NCBI GenBank assembly: GCA_914767715.1
Contig: OU612065.1
Coordinates: 14,818,001-14,882,000, forward strand
Source of the DNA: Membranipora membranacea
Taxonomy: Eukaryota > Bryozoa > Gymnolaemata > Cheilostomatida > Membraniporidae
Direction: 5' to 3'
Length of the DNA: 64,000 nucleotides
Each line of letters opens with the position of its first letter. Positions within the stretch are counted from its first letter, which is position 1. A program made the position numbers and the translations under genes. Shown piece after piece: positions 1-15,000 of the stretch. The notes under the pieces were generated by a model. That model was not told the origin of the DNA and made no database searches. It was given only the letters and a program-made list of their open reading frames with translations.

Positions 1-66
1 TCAGGTGGTTCAGTTGGAAGAGGTGATTTCATCCCAGATATCTTAAGTTACCAGTCAGTTACTCAC

Positions 67-3000
67 ATTTTTTTGACACCGTTGCCGTTGATTCTGGTCA
101 GGTACTGGACACTGTTGATGAGAAGTGATGAGCATAAATGTCCCAGTCCATCAAATATGTACCTAGAACAAAACCATAGGAGTATCAAATCTGAGATCTA
201 CATTCCTAACATGTAATATAATCGGGTTACATACCACTGAAATGGTCGTTATTAAAGGGTATAAAGTACAATAAATTCATTAAAAGCGCAATTAAGGGTT
301 ACATGTGTAAAAAAGGGCGATGAAGGCCCAAGACAGGTACACCCAAGATCTCCTTTTTCATAAAAAGTTTCAGCAATGAAGTTAGGTTTTATAAGCAGAG
401 CCGGGTTTAGGTGTATCAACTGAGTTCCAGGGGTTGCATGGATTTACTTCAATATTAGCAACTTCCATTTTGCTACAAATATTGTAAAGTAAAAAAATAA
501 ATAAATTATTTGAGATTTTTTATTAAACAGTTATTGTAGCATAATAGATATTGCTGTTGGGAATGGAATATAAATATGTGATAGGTTTTTCATTCCAATA
601 CCTCGCAATTATTGAAAAAGTTGTCGAGAATTGAAAAACATTTCTGGTTTTAAATCTAAACCTGTTACTACAAAAGAGTCCTTGTACGGAGTAAGGATTA
701 TTACTGGTAGTAAACTGTGATTAGTATTCTACCTTCCCACTGACTAATATATATATATACAGAAATGTTCATAATATTGTACCTTTACTCATAGGATGCT
801 GAACGTGACTGCCATTATGATAACTAACTAAAAGGGTGGCGCAATAATTCCTCCAAATAACGCAATGTACATGGGGGTACTTTCGTAAAGGTAAGAAAAT
901 GGCACATTAAAGTGAAAGTATGCTTTTCACACATCATGGTACCTGTTATCATTATTAATTGGAGTGGAATGGTGTCCCATGGAACACATTAAATATGAGC
1001 GTCTCTTCTGGAAGGTACCTTCTACAATGTACCTTTTATTAGACCATGGTACAATCGGGAACATTGACCGTACTTATGTAGCCTAATTTGTTTCAACTTC
1101 ATAGTTTCTCCTTCTGTATCATTTCTGGCCCTCTAATTTTTACAGTATACTAAGAGAAGATGGTTTACAGTGTACATCACTGGCTGTGACAAAAGCGCCA
1201 AGTCGATTGCATAACTTTTAGTACCTTATTTTGATTGAACAACACTTTAGTTGTTACATCTAGAGAGTAGATACTCCTCTTTTATACTGACCTGAACTTT
1301 TTGGGCTGCATACTCATTTTCATGAATTCCTCTATTCCAGTTAGATCTCTGTTTAATTTGACAACATTTGAGTCGGCATCCAGATCATCGATTGCACAGA
1401 AGTAATTTGACTACATAACATGCAAAAAGAGGATAAAAAGTGTTACGTAATTCATAACCAAATGGGAGAGTCCGCACCGATGTTGTAATCAGTGGAATCA
1501 TGGGATGGGACCTAAGGTTTCGCCATCACATTCACTACCACATTGAAACAAGCCACCTGCCTACGAGCAGAAACAATCATAATACCTGAATTCCTAGACT
1601 TTGCCAGGCTGATATAAGGGATAAATCATCTAACACATTGTAAAATAATGAATGCCTTGGTACAGCATTCAACCCACCCACTTTGGTATATCCAAAGATG
1701 AAACCAAAGTTCCTCAATTTCTCAAAGCTAAATTTCGGGAAGTATTATGAACGTTTTTGTGTGAAAATATATAATTGACCGTGCCTACCTATTATAATTT
1801 TAACCAAGTCAGAGGTTGAAAAAAAGGTTCACCAACTTGCTTAATAACACATTAGCCACTGCCAAAATCAATCCTAATACAAAAACAACTGCCATTTTTG
1901 AGTGGTGATTGTACGGCTGCGACAAAGTGGATTTAACTATAGGGAGCTACAACTTTTGACATTGTGGAGAGTATGCAGCCATCGACCTTCTCAGCTTTTA
2001 AATCTGCCTCAACTTGACAGTCATCTCAAAACTACATGTTTAGGACAGTAGCTAATATTAATAGCATACCGCAAAGAAATTGAATAATAAAATCTGAATT
2101 TAAAACTTTTTTAGTGTATATATCGGGAGAACATGACCTGATAACTATGCGTTTTGGCCTAATTAACTTCAGAAGGAATTAATGAGATAAATATAATTAT
2201 GATTATCCTGCAATTAGTCCTCAAGGTAAAGCATAAATTATTTTTTCATGTCAAAAGATCAAAGATGGCCAATCTAAGGTCCGCACTGGTTTTACTGGTG
2301 TAATAATTTTTGTTCAATTTGTCACATCAAAACATTTCATCTACTCAAAAATATGGGGCAAGTTTTTTACAGTCACCACATGGCGCAGCACTGAGACATA
2401 CGCTGATCTCTGCACAATTGAGCTTTGGCCTCCTAAAGTAATATGACTGGCACACTGCTTCTGGGGCCCACTTTACCCACCTGATTTACCAAACCGTACG
2501 GAACTGGCTGTAAGAGTTATCTTCTACTGTTTCTATTAGCCAGTGTTAATTATTGATTCATACAGGGGCAGTCTGAGCCCCCCAGACTCTTGCCCAGGGT
2601 TGGTTTCATTCCCCTCAACAGTATTAGTATAAGGACCTGAACTAAACACATTGCACTTGCACAGGCTCAATCCAAAGTCATAATTACCCTTACATAATCC
2701 AGTTTGTATTAATTGTAGCCCAGATTATCAGTGTCCTACATTCCTAAAAATCTGGTTACCGAGTGTCAGTATTGGTATTTCCAAACAACGCCAAACAACT
2801 GATAAAGATCATTACTGTATGTTGTAGTAGTTGTTACTCTTGGAGAAAAACCAAACTTTTTTTAATTTTTTCGTCCACACCATTTACAATAGGTGTTGAG
2901 ATTATCACATTACCATAAAGCTGATTCACACAACTAATGGGGAGATTAGGAAATGTGAACGTCAATACATTGTATTGATGTCACCTGGTCACCTAAGTAA

Positions 3001-6000
3001 TAATCACAGTCTCAGACTCAACCTGAAACTGACCAGTTTGAGGTGATTTCGAAACCTTGAGTTAATGTCGTCATACCAGGACAAATCCTACCTGCTTAGC
3101 TACGGGCATGAGGTAATAAAAGCAGTGAACCCTGACTTCTATGTGTAACACAAGGAGGCAGGTATCAGCCAGCTCCCGATAGTCTCTCAGCACAGAACTG
3201 AGGCTATGAGATGTTTTCTCATCTATTTCTGGTATTTCGAGGTAGTCGTCCCCCGCCGATGTGTGAGACAAACTACGGCCTCCTTCTACTGGCACTGTGC
3301 TGATAAATCTCTCCAGCTGTACACACAACCACTCCTGTATAATAAATAAAAATAATAATTAATAAAATAACCATTTATAACAATCACCATTGTCCGCGGA
3401 GGTGACAATTCACCGAAACTGCTTTTTCCTCAAATTATCTATCTCATATTCCCTTATCTGCCCTGACAGAGTGTATCCGTTCTTAGTTAGGTTCTTAGGA
3501 TTGGGACACTCTGTCAGGTCAGCTATGGCATCTTATTGCCTGGTGGTAATATTTTTGGCATGAGGCCTAATTATATTCAGGATTATTTTGATATCATAGT
3601 TATAAATTACATTGTAATGAGTATGTTATTATTGTCATTCAAATGGATGAAAAACAATGCTCTTTTCAACAAAGCCAGGTAAGGCAACTCCTGTACCTTG
3701 AAATGTTTTCTTGTTTTCATTCCATCCCTTTAACAAGGTAAAAGGATCAGTAATAATAATGATGACAAACAATCAGAAGTGATAATTACCTGCACAACAC
3801 AAAGGAGATGTTGATTGGGTCTTAATTTTATTAGGATTCTCACCCAGATTACAATAATCCTTCCTAGATGTACAGGGTTGTCAATGTAGAAGTAGGGTAC
3901 TCACCAAACTCTCATGAAGATTTCCTACGAGTTTGAGCTGGATTGGCTCATTTAGTATTTCATGCTGGGCTATGGTTGAGTCGTGAGCTGATAGATTACT
4001 GGTCAGGATTTGTGACTCTTTCAGGTTCAAACTCTTTCTTTCCTCTTCAGAGATTATAGAACCCAGGTCTTCACTTTGCTGGAGATTTTGCCAGTTGGGG
4101 AGTGATCTGAAGCATGATAATTGAATGATGAAAACCAACAGATTTTTTTGTTCATTATTCTCAAATAAAAGGTAGCAGAAAACGCATAGAAATCTACCTA
4201 TCGAACCTGGTGATACTCAATTACTGTATTTCCACGAGGTTGCTTGACCTTAGCCCATGGATACAGACGCAGTCTTCATGGGTGAGCCAAGAGGTGACAA
4301 CTCAGTTTGAGATCAAAATTTACATGGAAACACAGTGATTAGAGCATCTTTGAGAACTACAAGGCTCAAAATCGGTGATACAAGAAAATGGACGCGCAGT
4401 AAAAATCTCAATTTTCCATGCTTTACATTTGAGCCTTGTATTCTCATAGTAAAGGTCAGCAGGAAAAATGCCAATTCATAGTTAAAGACTGGCTGCCTGG
4501 CTTATCTGAAAACCTATAAAATTCTGGAACATATACCGGTAAGCAAGTAGTATTGTTGGATGTTGGTCTACTGCACTAGAATTTCTCTTTCCTCACGGCT
4601 TTTAAGTGAATTTCCTGTCAGAGAATTCCCTATCAATTCCTATATTCTAGCAGATTCACAGTTCATATACCTAGATTGTACATAATTATCTTATAGTTTT
4701 GTGGGAAGATAACCCTCAATACTTACAACTTTCATAATAATATCAGACCAGGGAGTTAGGGACCAAAATACCTGGTCTAATCAGGGAGAAATATTGAGTA
4801 TGATTGATAGATTAAAAAAATCAGCTTTACGCCTAGCAGAGGGTAAAAGTTATTTGAATACCTGAGAAATCTCCTAATATCTTCATCAGTAGCCCATGTA
4901 GCACTGGTAATAACGTGATCCTGCTCGTGTCCTGTCTTCACCACTCCTGCAGACCAAAATCAATATGAAAATGAGGTAAGTATCCGTATTTACTTTACTA
5001 GAAGACCATCTTCGAATATAAATCAAGAGGATCAGTGTATAAAAAAACCACAGCTTGGTATTGAAACATAATCTTTTTTATTTTTAATACTTTTATTGGC
5101 ATCATTATCATCTTTAAGAGAAAAAAATGCTTTTCGTTACGTGCCAAGAGAAAAAAAAAGAAATTTGTAAAGGTATGTGAATTGAGCTAATAGTTGTTGG
5201 AGAGATAATTGATAAGTTGATAGAGTATTTGATGATCTAATAAATTTTGGTATTGGCATTGTTCCTAAATTTTTAACCATCCACTGGGAGAGCAAAAGAA
5301 GAAATGATTGAAACATGATTGTGCCTTCTGAGGTGAATTATGGGTTCAACCCAATGTGAATACCTGTCCTTATGAATTCAAAACACTTACAGTAGACTTG
5401 AAAAACTGAAAATAGACTGATCTCACTTTGTGCTAGCTCATGCGTCAGCTCCCTCCAAACAAACTGATATCTATCCTATTTTTTTCGCCCCTGAGCTACT
5501 AATGAAATCTAACTGTTGGCACACTGAATTAAGAGTAGTGTTAATGGTTAATGGTTTTAATTTTTCTTGTCCATGGGAGATGTTTCAATGAGAGCTGTTA
5601 TGAGTTAAGTCAATAACAACCCTGGGACCAGGTCAAGTTTCCTGTTTTTATCAGGTTGTTCACTTGGAATATAAATCAACTGCAATAACAACAGCTGTAG
5701 AGCAACATACATTTTCTTATGGTTTCCTAATGGTGGGCGCTCCTCCGCTGGATGCCTTGATGCAAATAACACCCTCCCTCGCTGTCTGAGCATTAAATTT
5801 CTGAAAACTGGACCATTAATGGTTATATTACATAATTTAAATCAAATTACTTCAATAATTAACAAGGAGTTTTTACCTCAGGTCTAAATAAAAAATGGCC
5901 AACCAGAGGATGACCAAATGTTATACATATTATTTTTTATGCAAACTAGTAAATTAAATAAATTATTATGAAACACATAAAGATTAAACTACACAGCAGG

Positions 6001-9000
6001 ACAAAATAATTAACAGATCGTAATTGAGTAAGCTACCTGGCTCAATATCAGTCAGCTGACAGATGTAAAAATAACCCTTCTTTAATTTGCAAATACATCC
6101 ATATATGCCGATATAAAAAATAATGTAAATGCAAATTTTGAATCAAAGGAATTAAGTGAAATAAAATATTTTGATAATTGCAAAGGAGTTTTTACCTCAG
6201 GTCTATAAGCAAGATGGCCAACCGGAGGATGACCAAATTTTGTACTTGTTATTTTTGATACAAACTAGTAAGTTATATAAATTATAAAATATATAAATTA
6301 AACTACCCAGCAGGACAAACTAAATTACAGATCTTAATTAATTAATTATTTTTTGACAACACTATAGGTACCACTTTCAATTATCTACCAATTCTCATAA
6401 GATCAAGTCCATCCCTATCCTATTTTAAGAGATCTTCCAGATTAACATCAACATTTTTGTGACTTAATTTTTTTCTTTTCATTTTTGTTTGGGTATTCTG
6501 TAAAACATTCTCAACAAAGGAGTTTTATCCAAAACTAAAGTTTATATATAGGTGGCTCAATATCAGCCAACTGGCAGATGTAAATATAAACTTACATTAC
6601 TTTGCAAATACATCCATATATGCTGATATAAAAAAATTACATAAACGTAAAATTTGAGCTAAACGAATTGAGTGAAATAAAATATTTCAATAATTTGCTA
6701 TGGTGTTTTTACCTCATGTCTAGAGGCAAGATGCCAACCAGAGAATGACGAAATGTCATACATAGTATTTTTGATACAAACTAATAAATTAGATAAATTA
6801 TAAAATATATAAATTAAACTACCCAGCAGAACGAAACAATTTACAGATCTTAATTAAGTATGCTACCTGGCTCGATGTCAGCCAACTGGCAGATGTAAAT
6901 ATAACCCTACTTCAATTTGCAAATACAATCATATAGTTTGTGCTATGCAAATTAAGTGAAATAAAATATTTCTATAATTGCAATGTGTTGCAAAATTTGA
7001 GCTAAGCGATTTAATTGAAATAAAATACCTATGCTGATGGAGATTTTCAGCAAGTAAGGATAGTTTCTGTAGATGTGCACATACCCTGATAACTTTGCTG
7101 ACTTGTCTCCCGATAGTCCTCAAGTATTCTTATTAACATCGACATGAAGTAGTCACAGTAATCAGGCAAGTCCTGCATTAACTCAGAAAGCTCACCGACA
7201 CATTCCATCACCGTCACTGTACTCTGTAAAACAACATTACAGTTATAAATAAATATTTAATAAAAATCAAGAATAGTTTCACTGTTATTGAAACAAATGG
7301 TCATTTTATTGCACCACCAAAAAACAAATATATTTGAATGAGAGATGAAGCACTGTACGCCATTGAGGCTTTTGGATTGCATGTCATTGAAAAAAAACCC
7401 CAATGTCACATAGATGGACATAATATCAACCTGCCGCTACCGAGTACCACCAACCGACACTGAGAAAAATTTCCATAATTATTCAGATGTATAGCTTCTT
7501 CACCTTGAGAAGAGGGCGGCTGGATCCAAGCTCTCGTTGGCGCCTGACATCTACTAGATTCTTTAAGGAATCAAATCCTACAAAAAAGTACAATTTCATT
7601 TGTGTTTAGGATGCTGCTTAATTATTTGACCATAAAACAATCATTGAAAAATAATTCTTGGCCAAAGTTTTCTCTGAATTAAAACGAATATCAAAGGCAG
7701 CACCTCGGTTAAAGCCATTGACATATAAATACTTATACTTATATTTATACATTTATTTATATGTTCATGGTTACAGCAGACTTTGATGAGAATGAATTGG
7801 GGAGACAATTAGAGACTGAAAATAAATGCTCAGAGTAATGCAGGACTTTGTTTGAGGTGTTTTATGAGAGATGGATTATGGTACCTTCTGTTTCAGCTTT
7901 GATTCTCAGTGACATCTGTTCGTGGATGTACTTGTTGAATTTGTCTCGAATGAAATCTGTGACATATCTGTGCAGATCACACTCTCTGAAACACAAACAT
8001 TTTATGTCAGTTGAGATTCACAGTGGCACCATAGTAAGGGCATCTAGCAGCAACAAAAAAACTTTGCATGAAAACGAAAACATTTGACCTCAATACTAAC
8101 AACGGGTTAGCTCAATGGGTGGGGATAATTTTGTGAGATCATCTTCTAGATTTGGCACCAGGGTTTATCAAGTAAAGGAATTGGAGATTTTTTATTTGGG
8201 TAGCTTTTATTATCACGTGGCCATATGGCCACGTGATAATAAAAGCTCTCTAGATATGTTTGATATGCATTAGCACACAGTAGATCGAGTTTTATCCAAT
8301 TAAATATTCTGATTTCATTTTCCATGAGGAAACTACAATGACGAAACCTCTTTAGCATAACATCTATATTTTAATGTAGACCAATGTAGTTTTACTGACC
8401 CCGGGTCGCAGCCAACAGCCATCTCTATTTCATTAGTAAAGCTCTCCAGGGACTTATAAACCACTATAACATAAGAAGAAACGTTAGAAATGAGTCTAAG
8501 AACTGCAATCAGACTAAAAGAACCATGGCTCAACACCACAAACAACCTACATGTAGAACAGTTGTTATCAGTTACAACATCGATTCACAGCTAGTGATGA
8601 AGCTCTTAAGTTTCATCACTTCATCACCAATTTCATCATCATCATCATAATCATCATCATCGTCACCATCCTCACCATCATTTTCATCATTCTTATCATC
8701 ATTTACATCATTTGAGTAGTCAATTGATAGATATGATGATAATAATCATGTGTAATGTTAGAGGCTCTCTTCGTTGTGATGACTAAATTGTGAATGCCAT
8801 GGTTTCAAATTAAATTGTCCTAGCTCAGATAGCGTTACCTGCAATTCAATCCTAAAATTCAATTGCCAATTTTCCCATAGTAATATTGATAACAATTATA
8901 GGGCCTTTTTGAGCATTCCGTTGGGTCAAAATTCAGGAAAACTGGATACGCACTGCAGAATTGTGTTGGCATTTTCTGTTTGCACCATGGCTAGTAAAAG

Positions 9001-12000
9001 CAGCTTGGTATGTGAGAACTTTCAAAATTTTGCATTTTTACCAATTCTCAAAAAATCATTCAATTTATGACTTGATGTAAATAGTCACTTCCGACTTGTC
9101 ATATATCAATTAAATCCAAATAATATGATGAACTGAATGCATTTGACCTATTTTGAAATTTCTTGCATTTTTTGCAATCATTGTGACTTAGCCATCTGCA
9201 ATGACATAAACAGCGGTTTTTATCCTATTTCTTCACTAAGATGACGCAATGTCACCATAGCAAGGTTTTGTCCAGGTATTCATATTCAGTAGCTTGGCAG
9301 CTTTCCAACAGTATATGATATGCTGATATTCGGATTGGTCAGTAACTTTACCCTGGTAATGTTAATCTGTGAAGGATAGTGGTTTGAGACAATATTCTCA
9401 AGAACAGTGTGTATTTGACACTGAAGTCTTTATCAACATATTGAATGTTACTGGATGAGCGCATCCTCGGCTCATGCTAGAGCTTTCATAACATCGTTTT
9501 ACTGTTATATTGTATTTTCTGCTGACTCGTTGGTGTGCCACGCGACAGCATTTCCCATTGCTGGAAGAATAAGGTTATTAGAACTGGCACGTACACACAT
9601 GGTGACTTGCACAAACCATTATCACCTTACATACTGGTATGCTGGCACCCGTTGGTCCATCTATCGACCATAGCTCCGATAGCTCTGGAGTCCTGGTCAA
9701 TGTTGTTATGACTTTTATGTCTTTGATGTCAAACAAGTGTCACAGTTCATAGGATCGTGTTATGATCCAGTGTGTCTTATACATGATGGGTGGTAAACTA
9801 AGAGAACTTATTACTGTTTGCTGAAGCTGTTTGTTATCCTTGAACGAGATTTTCTCAAATGAATCGAGTCAATGAGCTTGATCGGTTGTCTGATGTTACA
9901 TGTGATAAGCTAATCGTGTGATCTGATATGTTATATCCTATATATGGGATTGTGCAGGTTAGGTTACATTAACAGCATTATAACATCTTGGTGTCGCAAA
10001 CTGAAGGCTTCATTGGAAAAAACCCCACCAATATTATAACATCTTTCTAACCTTCCTTACCCAGTTGTAACCTGCGATAACCAGATTACGACTTAACAAC
10101 TTAATGGAGATGGGATGAGCGGAGGACAAGGATAAAAATTTCTCTGAAACTTTTCTGAAACTAACGAGCACTGCAATGATCTGTGACCACTGCAATGATG
10201 TGTGACCACTGCATGGAAGAAAATCTTTGAGTAGGTGATTCCAGTAATCTCTAAGTATCTTCTAATCTGCTAAAGGGTCTTGTTCGGTGCGGAGCTGCTA
10301 ACTTACAAGTAACATTCTTCACCGCTGGTTTACAGACTAGGTTGAGTGGTTGTCCACCAAATGCACCGCCCTCACCAACTTCACCCTGGATATAGAAAAG
10401 AAAATGTTGGAGTTATCTTGGCTATGTATAGGATACCCAACAACAAAAGGAGCTTCTGCATGTATTGTCCATAATGTTATAAAATGTTATAAAATATTAG
10501 GCTTTGTTCGATATATCAATGTGATTTTCAAACCGAAGAAATTTCATCTCAGACTACAAAACACTGCTCAAAATTTACAGACTCACTGAACACTTTTTTT
10601 ATGACAATGAGGTCATCAAAAATATGAATTTCCTAACCATCGGTGGAGACAGACCTACATTTTGTATAATCTACTTTTTCAAACATAAAAATTAAACATG
10701 ATCCATGTTTATCTTTGGGATTATTTTTTAAGAAAGATGTCAAATGCAGGGAACTCATAATGATGTTGTCTCAACAAAATACTTTGAAATTCATCAGGGA
10801 AAGTAAAAAATAAAAATCATTTTTATATTATTATTTTTATAATCATATAGTAATAAAACAACTGCTTCCTAGATTACCTGTTTTTTTTGGTTTTGTTTCT
10901 AAGAGACAATTTAAAGTTTAGGCTTTGCCTTTCCTAGCAACATCAATTCGGCTAACATAGAACGTAGCAATCATCCTCCATTTGGAGTTGTTCTGCCACG
11001 TATTAGTATTAGTATTAGTATTAGTATTAGTATTAGTATTAGTATTAGTATCTGTATTAGTTGACGATAAGCTGCGTTTTAATGATCATGTGAATGGTAT
11101 AGTTTCAACCGCCTCTCAGAGGATGTATGTAGTCAGGAATTTTGTATTTTTAAGCTCTAAATCACTATCAAATATGCTTTTTTTAAAAGTTTTATTGTAT
11201 CACGAATCTCCTATTGCTTACCCATTATTTTTAAAAGCTTGTATGCTGCTGACAAGCAACGCCTGTGTAAAATTTTCAAGGACGCTATTAAGTTAGGTAT
11301 TGAACATCACGACATTTATACCATGATGGACAATCAGACACGAACACTGGCCTTACGCTATATTCACGATGAGGATCATTTCATCAATGATTTGTTGAGT
11401 AAATGTCCATCTGGCAGATACCGTACAGTAAAACATAGAAGCTCACTGAGGAGAGACTGTTTTCTGCGTCATATCACTCTTATTTTAAACGAAATACTTT
11501 TTTAGACAGAGATTTGATTTTTTATTCCAAGTGTCTTCGCTTTTTCTTGCTGATTCAAAGTGCCAGCAATTACACTGTATTTCGCGACTCATTTCTTCTT
11601 TTAATAATGCTGTCAGTGATAGTAATAAAAAAATCCATCCACCCTTTTAGTGAGGGAGAGAAGGGGAGCAGCATGAACCCTAAATACATGGAACTTTGCC
11701 AAATTCACATGCTTAGCTCAAACAATGAACTTAACAATTTGTTCTGGTGTGAATGTGGATAAGTGAGTATGATGGAAGTTTCCATACCTGCGTCATCACT
11801 CATAATCTGCTTAGAGTGTCAACAGCCGCCACACAGCGTCGCAAAGCCATAAAAAATAATGTTGGTGTTTCGAAATTTGAAGGTGCTAATGGAAAGAATC
11901 CAATACAGAACACGCACATTTTTCATTCGCTCTCTTCTGTCTGTCCGATTACATTATGACCAAAGCCATATATATTCTGGCAGTTAGTTCTAGTAGCAGA

Positions 12001-15000
12001 AGTTTCGCAGTATTTTTACACTTAGGTTTCGTAGCACTTATGGCCACTTATGGGTAAAAGTTATGTATAGCGTTAGAAATTCTCATCTTTAAGTATCAAA
12101 GCATAGTGCTGTACCAGCCCTTTAAACTACCACTAATATCAACTTTAGAGTATGACCAGAGACTATAGATATATATCTATAGTCTCTGGTATAACTTGGG
12201 TTGCGCCGGAGTAGGCTGCACCTAAACGGTGCTCTGTGCATTTAGTTGATTACGCTGCTCAAATCTTGGACTACAACTCTTAAACCATACTGGCGGATAG
12301 ATATTGACGCTGCCGATATATTCATATATGTCGGATGAACATACTAGCCACAGCAGAGCTGCTTTACTCAACTTAAAAAACTGCAACAGCAATGGATTTC
12401 AAATTATCAACAAACAGATCTTAGACACAATATCTCAAACTAGCCAATAAAAGGATTAGCCACTAACAGCAGACAATACGCAATAACTGAAAATTGATTA
12501 CACTCTAAGAAAACAAAACGAGGCTGCAGAGCTGGCAAACATAAATCTAGACAACTCACTCAACAGTCGACACCAGATCCAATACCTGCACGATTGCTAA
12601 CAAAACTTCACAGAGCCATCCTGTCATTCATAATCATAATCATGCCTCATTACCATCCATACTGTATACCAACTGCAGATTGTTAAATGAGTGGAAATTA
12701 AACGAGTTGGCTGTTGTTGCAGATACCTACAAACCTCAGCTTATATGCCTGACAGAGACATGGCTTGATGTTTCTAAAGAACAGTCACAGCACCCTACCT
12801 GGCTATCAAAACTTCTACTGCCATAGATCATATCGAATAGGCGGTGGTGTCGACATTTTAGCAGCCAATGAACTCAAAACATCTGTAATCTCTATTCTCT
12901 TCACATACAACATCAACTTTCTCAGGAATATGGACACTGTCTCATATAGAGAATTATACTCCGATTATTACGGCATGTATTTACCATCCCCCAGATGCAG
13001 CATTTAACGACAACCTTGATTACCTCGGTGAAACTCTAGCGTCCTTGTGTAAGAATCACCCACTTGCAAAATTTGTAATTACAGGCGACTTCAATCATCT
13101 TCCTATAGAGGACATAATTATGCTCTCAGCTTGGCATTAAAACCTCATAAATTTCAACACTTGAAATGACGCCAAGCTTGACTTAGTACTCACCAATATA
13201 GCAGAGTATCAACCAGCGATACAACTAGCACCTATTAGCAATAATGACCATTGTTGTGTGTTCGTTAAGAGTAATCAAGCCATCAAGCCACCTAAATTTA
13301 TTAAAACAACTAAGAGGACTGTAAACAAACATGGGAAAACCCAAGTGTACTCGACCTGGCCAAACAAAGTTGGGATGCTGTTCTATCTGCCACAACAGTT
13401 CACTCTAAAGTAGAAGCTCTCCACCAAATAATAGATGAAATCTTAGTCCGCCATTGTCCTTTAAAAACTGAGAAACTAAGATCAGACCGCCCAGGCTGGA
13501 TGACGAGTCGTCTTCGTGGTCTCATCCAACAAAGAGACAAAGCACTCAGAAAGAAAAACGAATCTACCTGGCGTAGCCTTAGATCAAAGGTACAAAAATC
13601 TGTCAGAGCGGCTAAATGAGATTATGTTCAAAAGAGACTGAACAACACCCAGAATACCAAACAATGGTGGGGTACGCTAAATGCCATTACTAAGCCCGGC
13701 CAACCCTCAGCATCAGCGGCTACGCCCATCATTGACGGCCTACCAATATCGCCTGAGACGTTCAGTGACCGCCTTAACTTGTATTATGCCAGTGTAGGTG
13801 GAGATTTGACTGAATCACCGGAGACTAACCACTGCCATGCGGATGCTACACCTCTCGACCATCTCAGCCTGGGTGAAATAAAGGTCCTACTTAACAAACT
13901 AAACACCAGGAAATTAACATCAACAGAAGATTTTCCTACCTGGGTATCCGCCGAGGGCTCAGAAGATATCTGTGTTCCATTACAGGACATAATAAACACC
14001 ATGCTAACAACTTCAAAATTTCCATGTGAATGGAAACGTGCACAGATAAAACCTGTTCCTAAAATCTCCTCGCCCACTCAGTATAAGGACTATCGTCCCA
14101 TCTCCTTGCTGTTCCATCTTGGCAAGCTCTCAGAGGATGTAATAATAAAGAAAATGAAAAGTAAACTCTCAGAAATAGTAGACTCTAACCAATATGCGTA
14201 CCAACCCAAGATCGGAACTGTGGACGCATTAATACAGCTTCTGGATGACTTTATTGAAAACCTGGACAAAGCAAATACAAAATTTGTCCAACTAGCAGGG
14301 GTGGATTTCTCAAAAGCCTTTGACAGACTCCAGCCTAAACTCCTAGTCAATAAGATGAGAGGTCACTGTTTTAACGAGAACATCACTGCTCTGGTTGCTG
14401 ATTTCCTGCAAGACCGACTTCAGACTGTAAGATACGGCCTCGCCCAGTCGTCACGCTATATACCATCTATGGTTGGAACACCACAAGGCACTAAACTGGG
14501 CCCAATACTTTGGCTTATCTACTGTAATGATCTCAAAGTCCCTATTTTTCCTCATGTCAAATATGCCGACGACTCGTCTTTTTATACAGCTGTATCTGAT
14601 TTAAACAATTATAGTGCTATTTTACCAGCAATCGAAGCCACACAACGGTGGTCTGAGGAAAAATCAATGTTGCTGAATGCTAGCAAAACTGTGATTATGA
14701 ATGTATCACTATCTACCCATGCTAATTTTTCTCATGCAGTAAATGTAAATGAAAGTCTCCTACTACCCCAACCTTATGTAAAATTTTTAGGAATTTATGT
14801 TGACCAAAAGCTCAGTTTTAACAACACATTGCTCACCTAGTCTCTAAATGCAACACCCGTCTTTTTCTCATGCGTAAACTTAAATCAATCGGTCTAAATG
14901 AAACGGGTCTGAAGATTTTTTATATAACTAATATTAGATCAATTATATGCTATGCTATGCCCGCGTTTTACACCTTTCTCTCTGATGGAAGCAAGGCTAG

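Larger units (their letters stand above)
8464..10306. other. EXOC4 intron 14, no gene seen
   Basis: Between the exon at 10385-10307 and that at 8463-8400. Apart from the TCA-rich tract and the 19-bp repeat I see no coding, RNA or transposon signature. The ORF at 9455-9673 matches no family I know. Confidence 0.55.

Noticed and set aside
8100-8175. tRNA-like A-box TAGCTCAATGG, possible tRNA gene
   Set aside because: No convincing B box, anticodon stem or acceptor stem; at most a degraded SINE head.
8618-8710. Short repeated units that might suggest an array
   Set aside because: Ordinary trinucleotide microsatellite; no regular spacer pattern, so not a CRISPR-type structure.
9455-9673. 72-codon plus-strand ORF in an EXOC4 intron
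   Set aside because: No recognisable domain, no splice context and no promoter or poly(A) signal.
13784-14350. Two open frames on the minus strand within the LINE
   Set aside because: They are antisense shadows of the reverse transcriptase, which has recognisable motifs on the plus strand.
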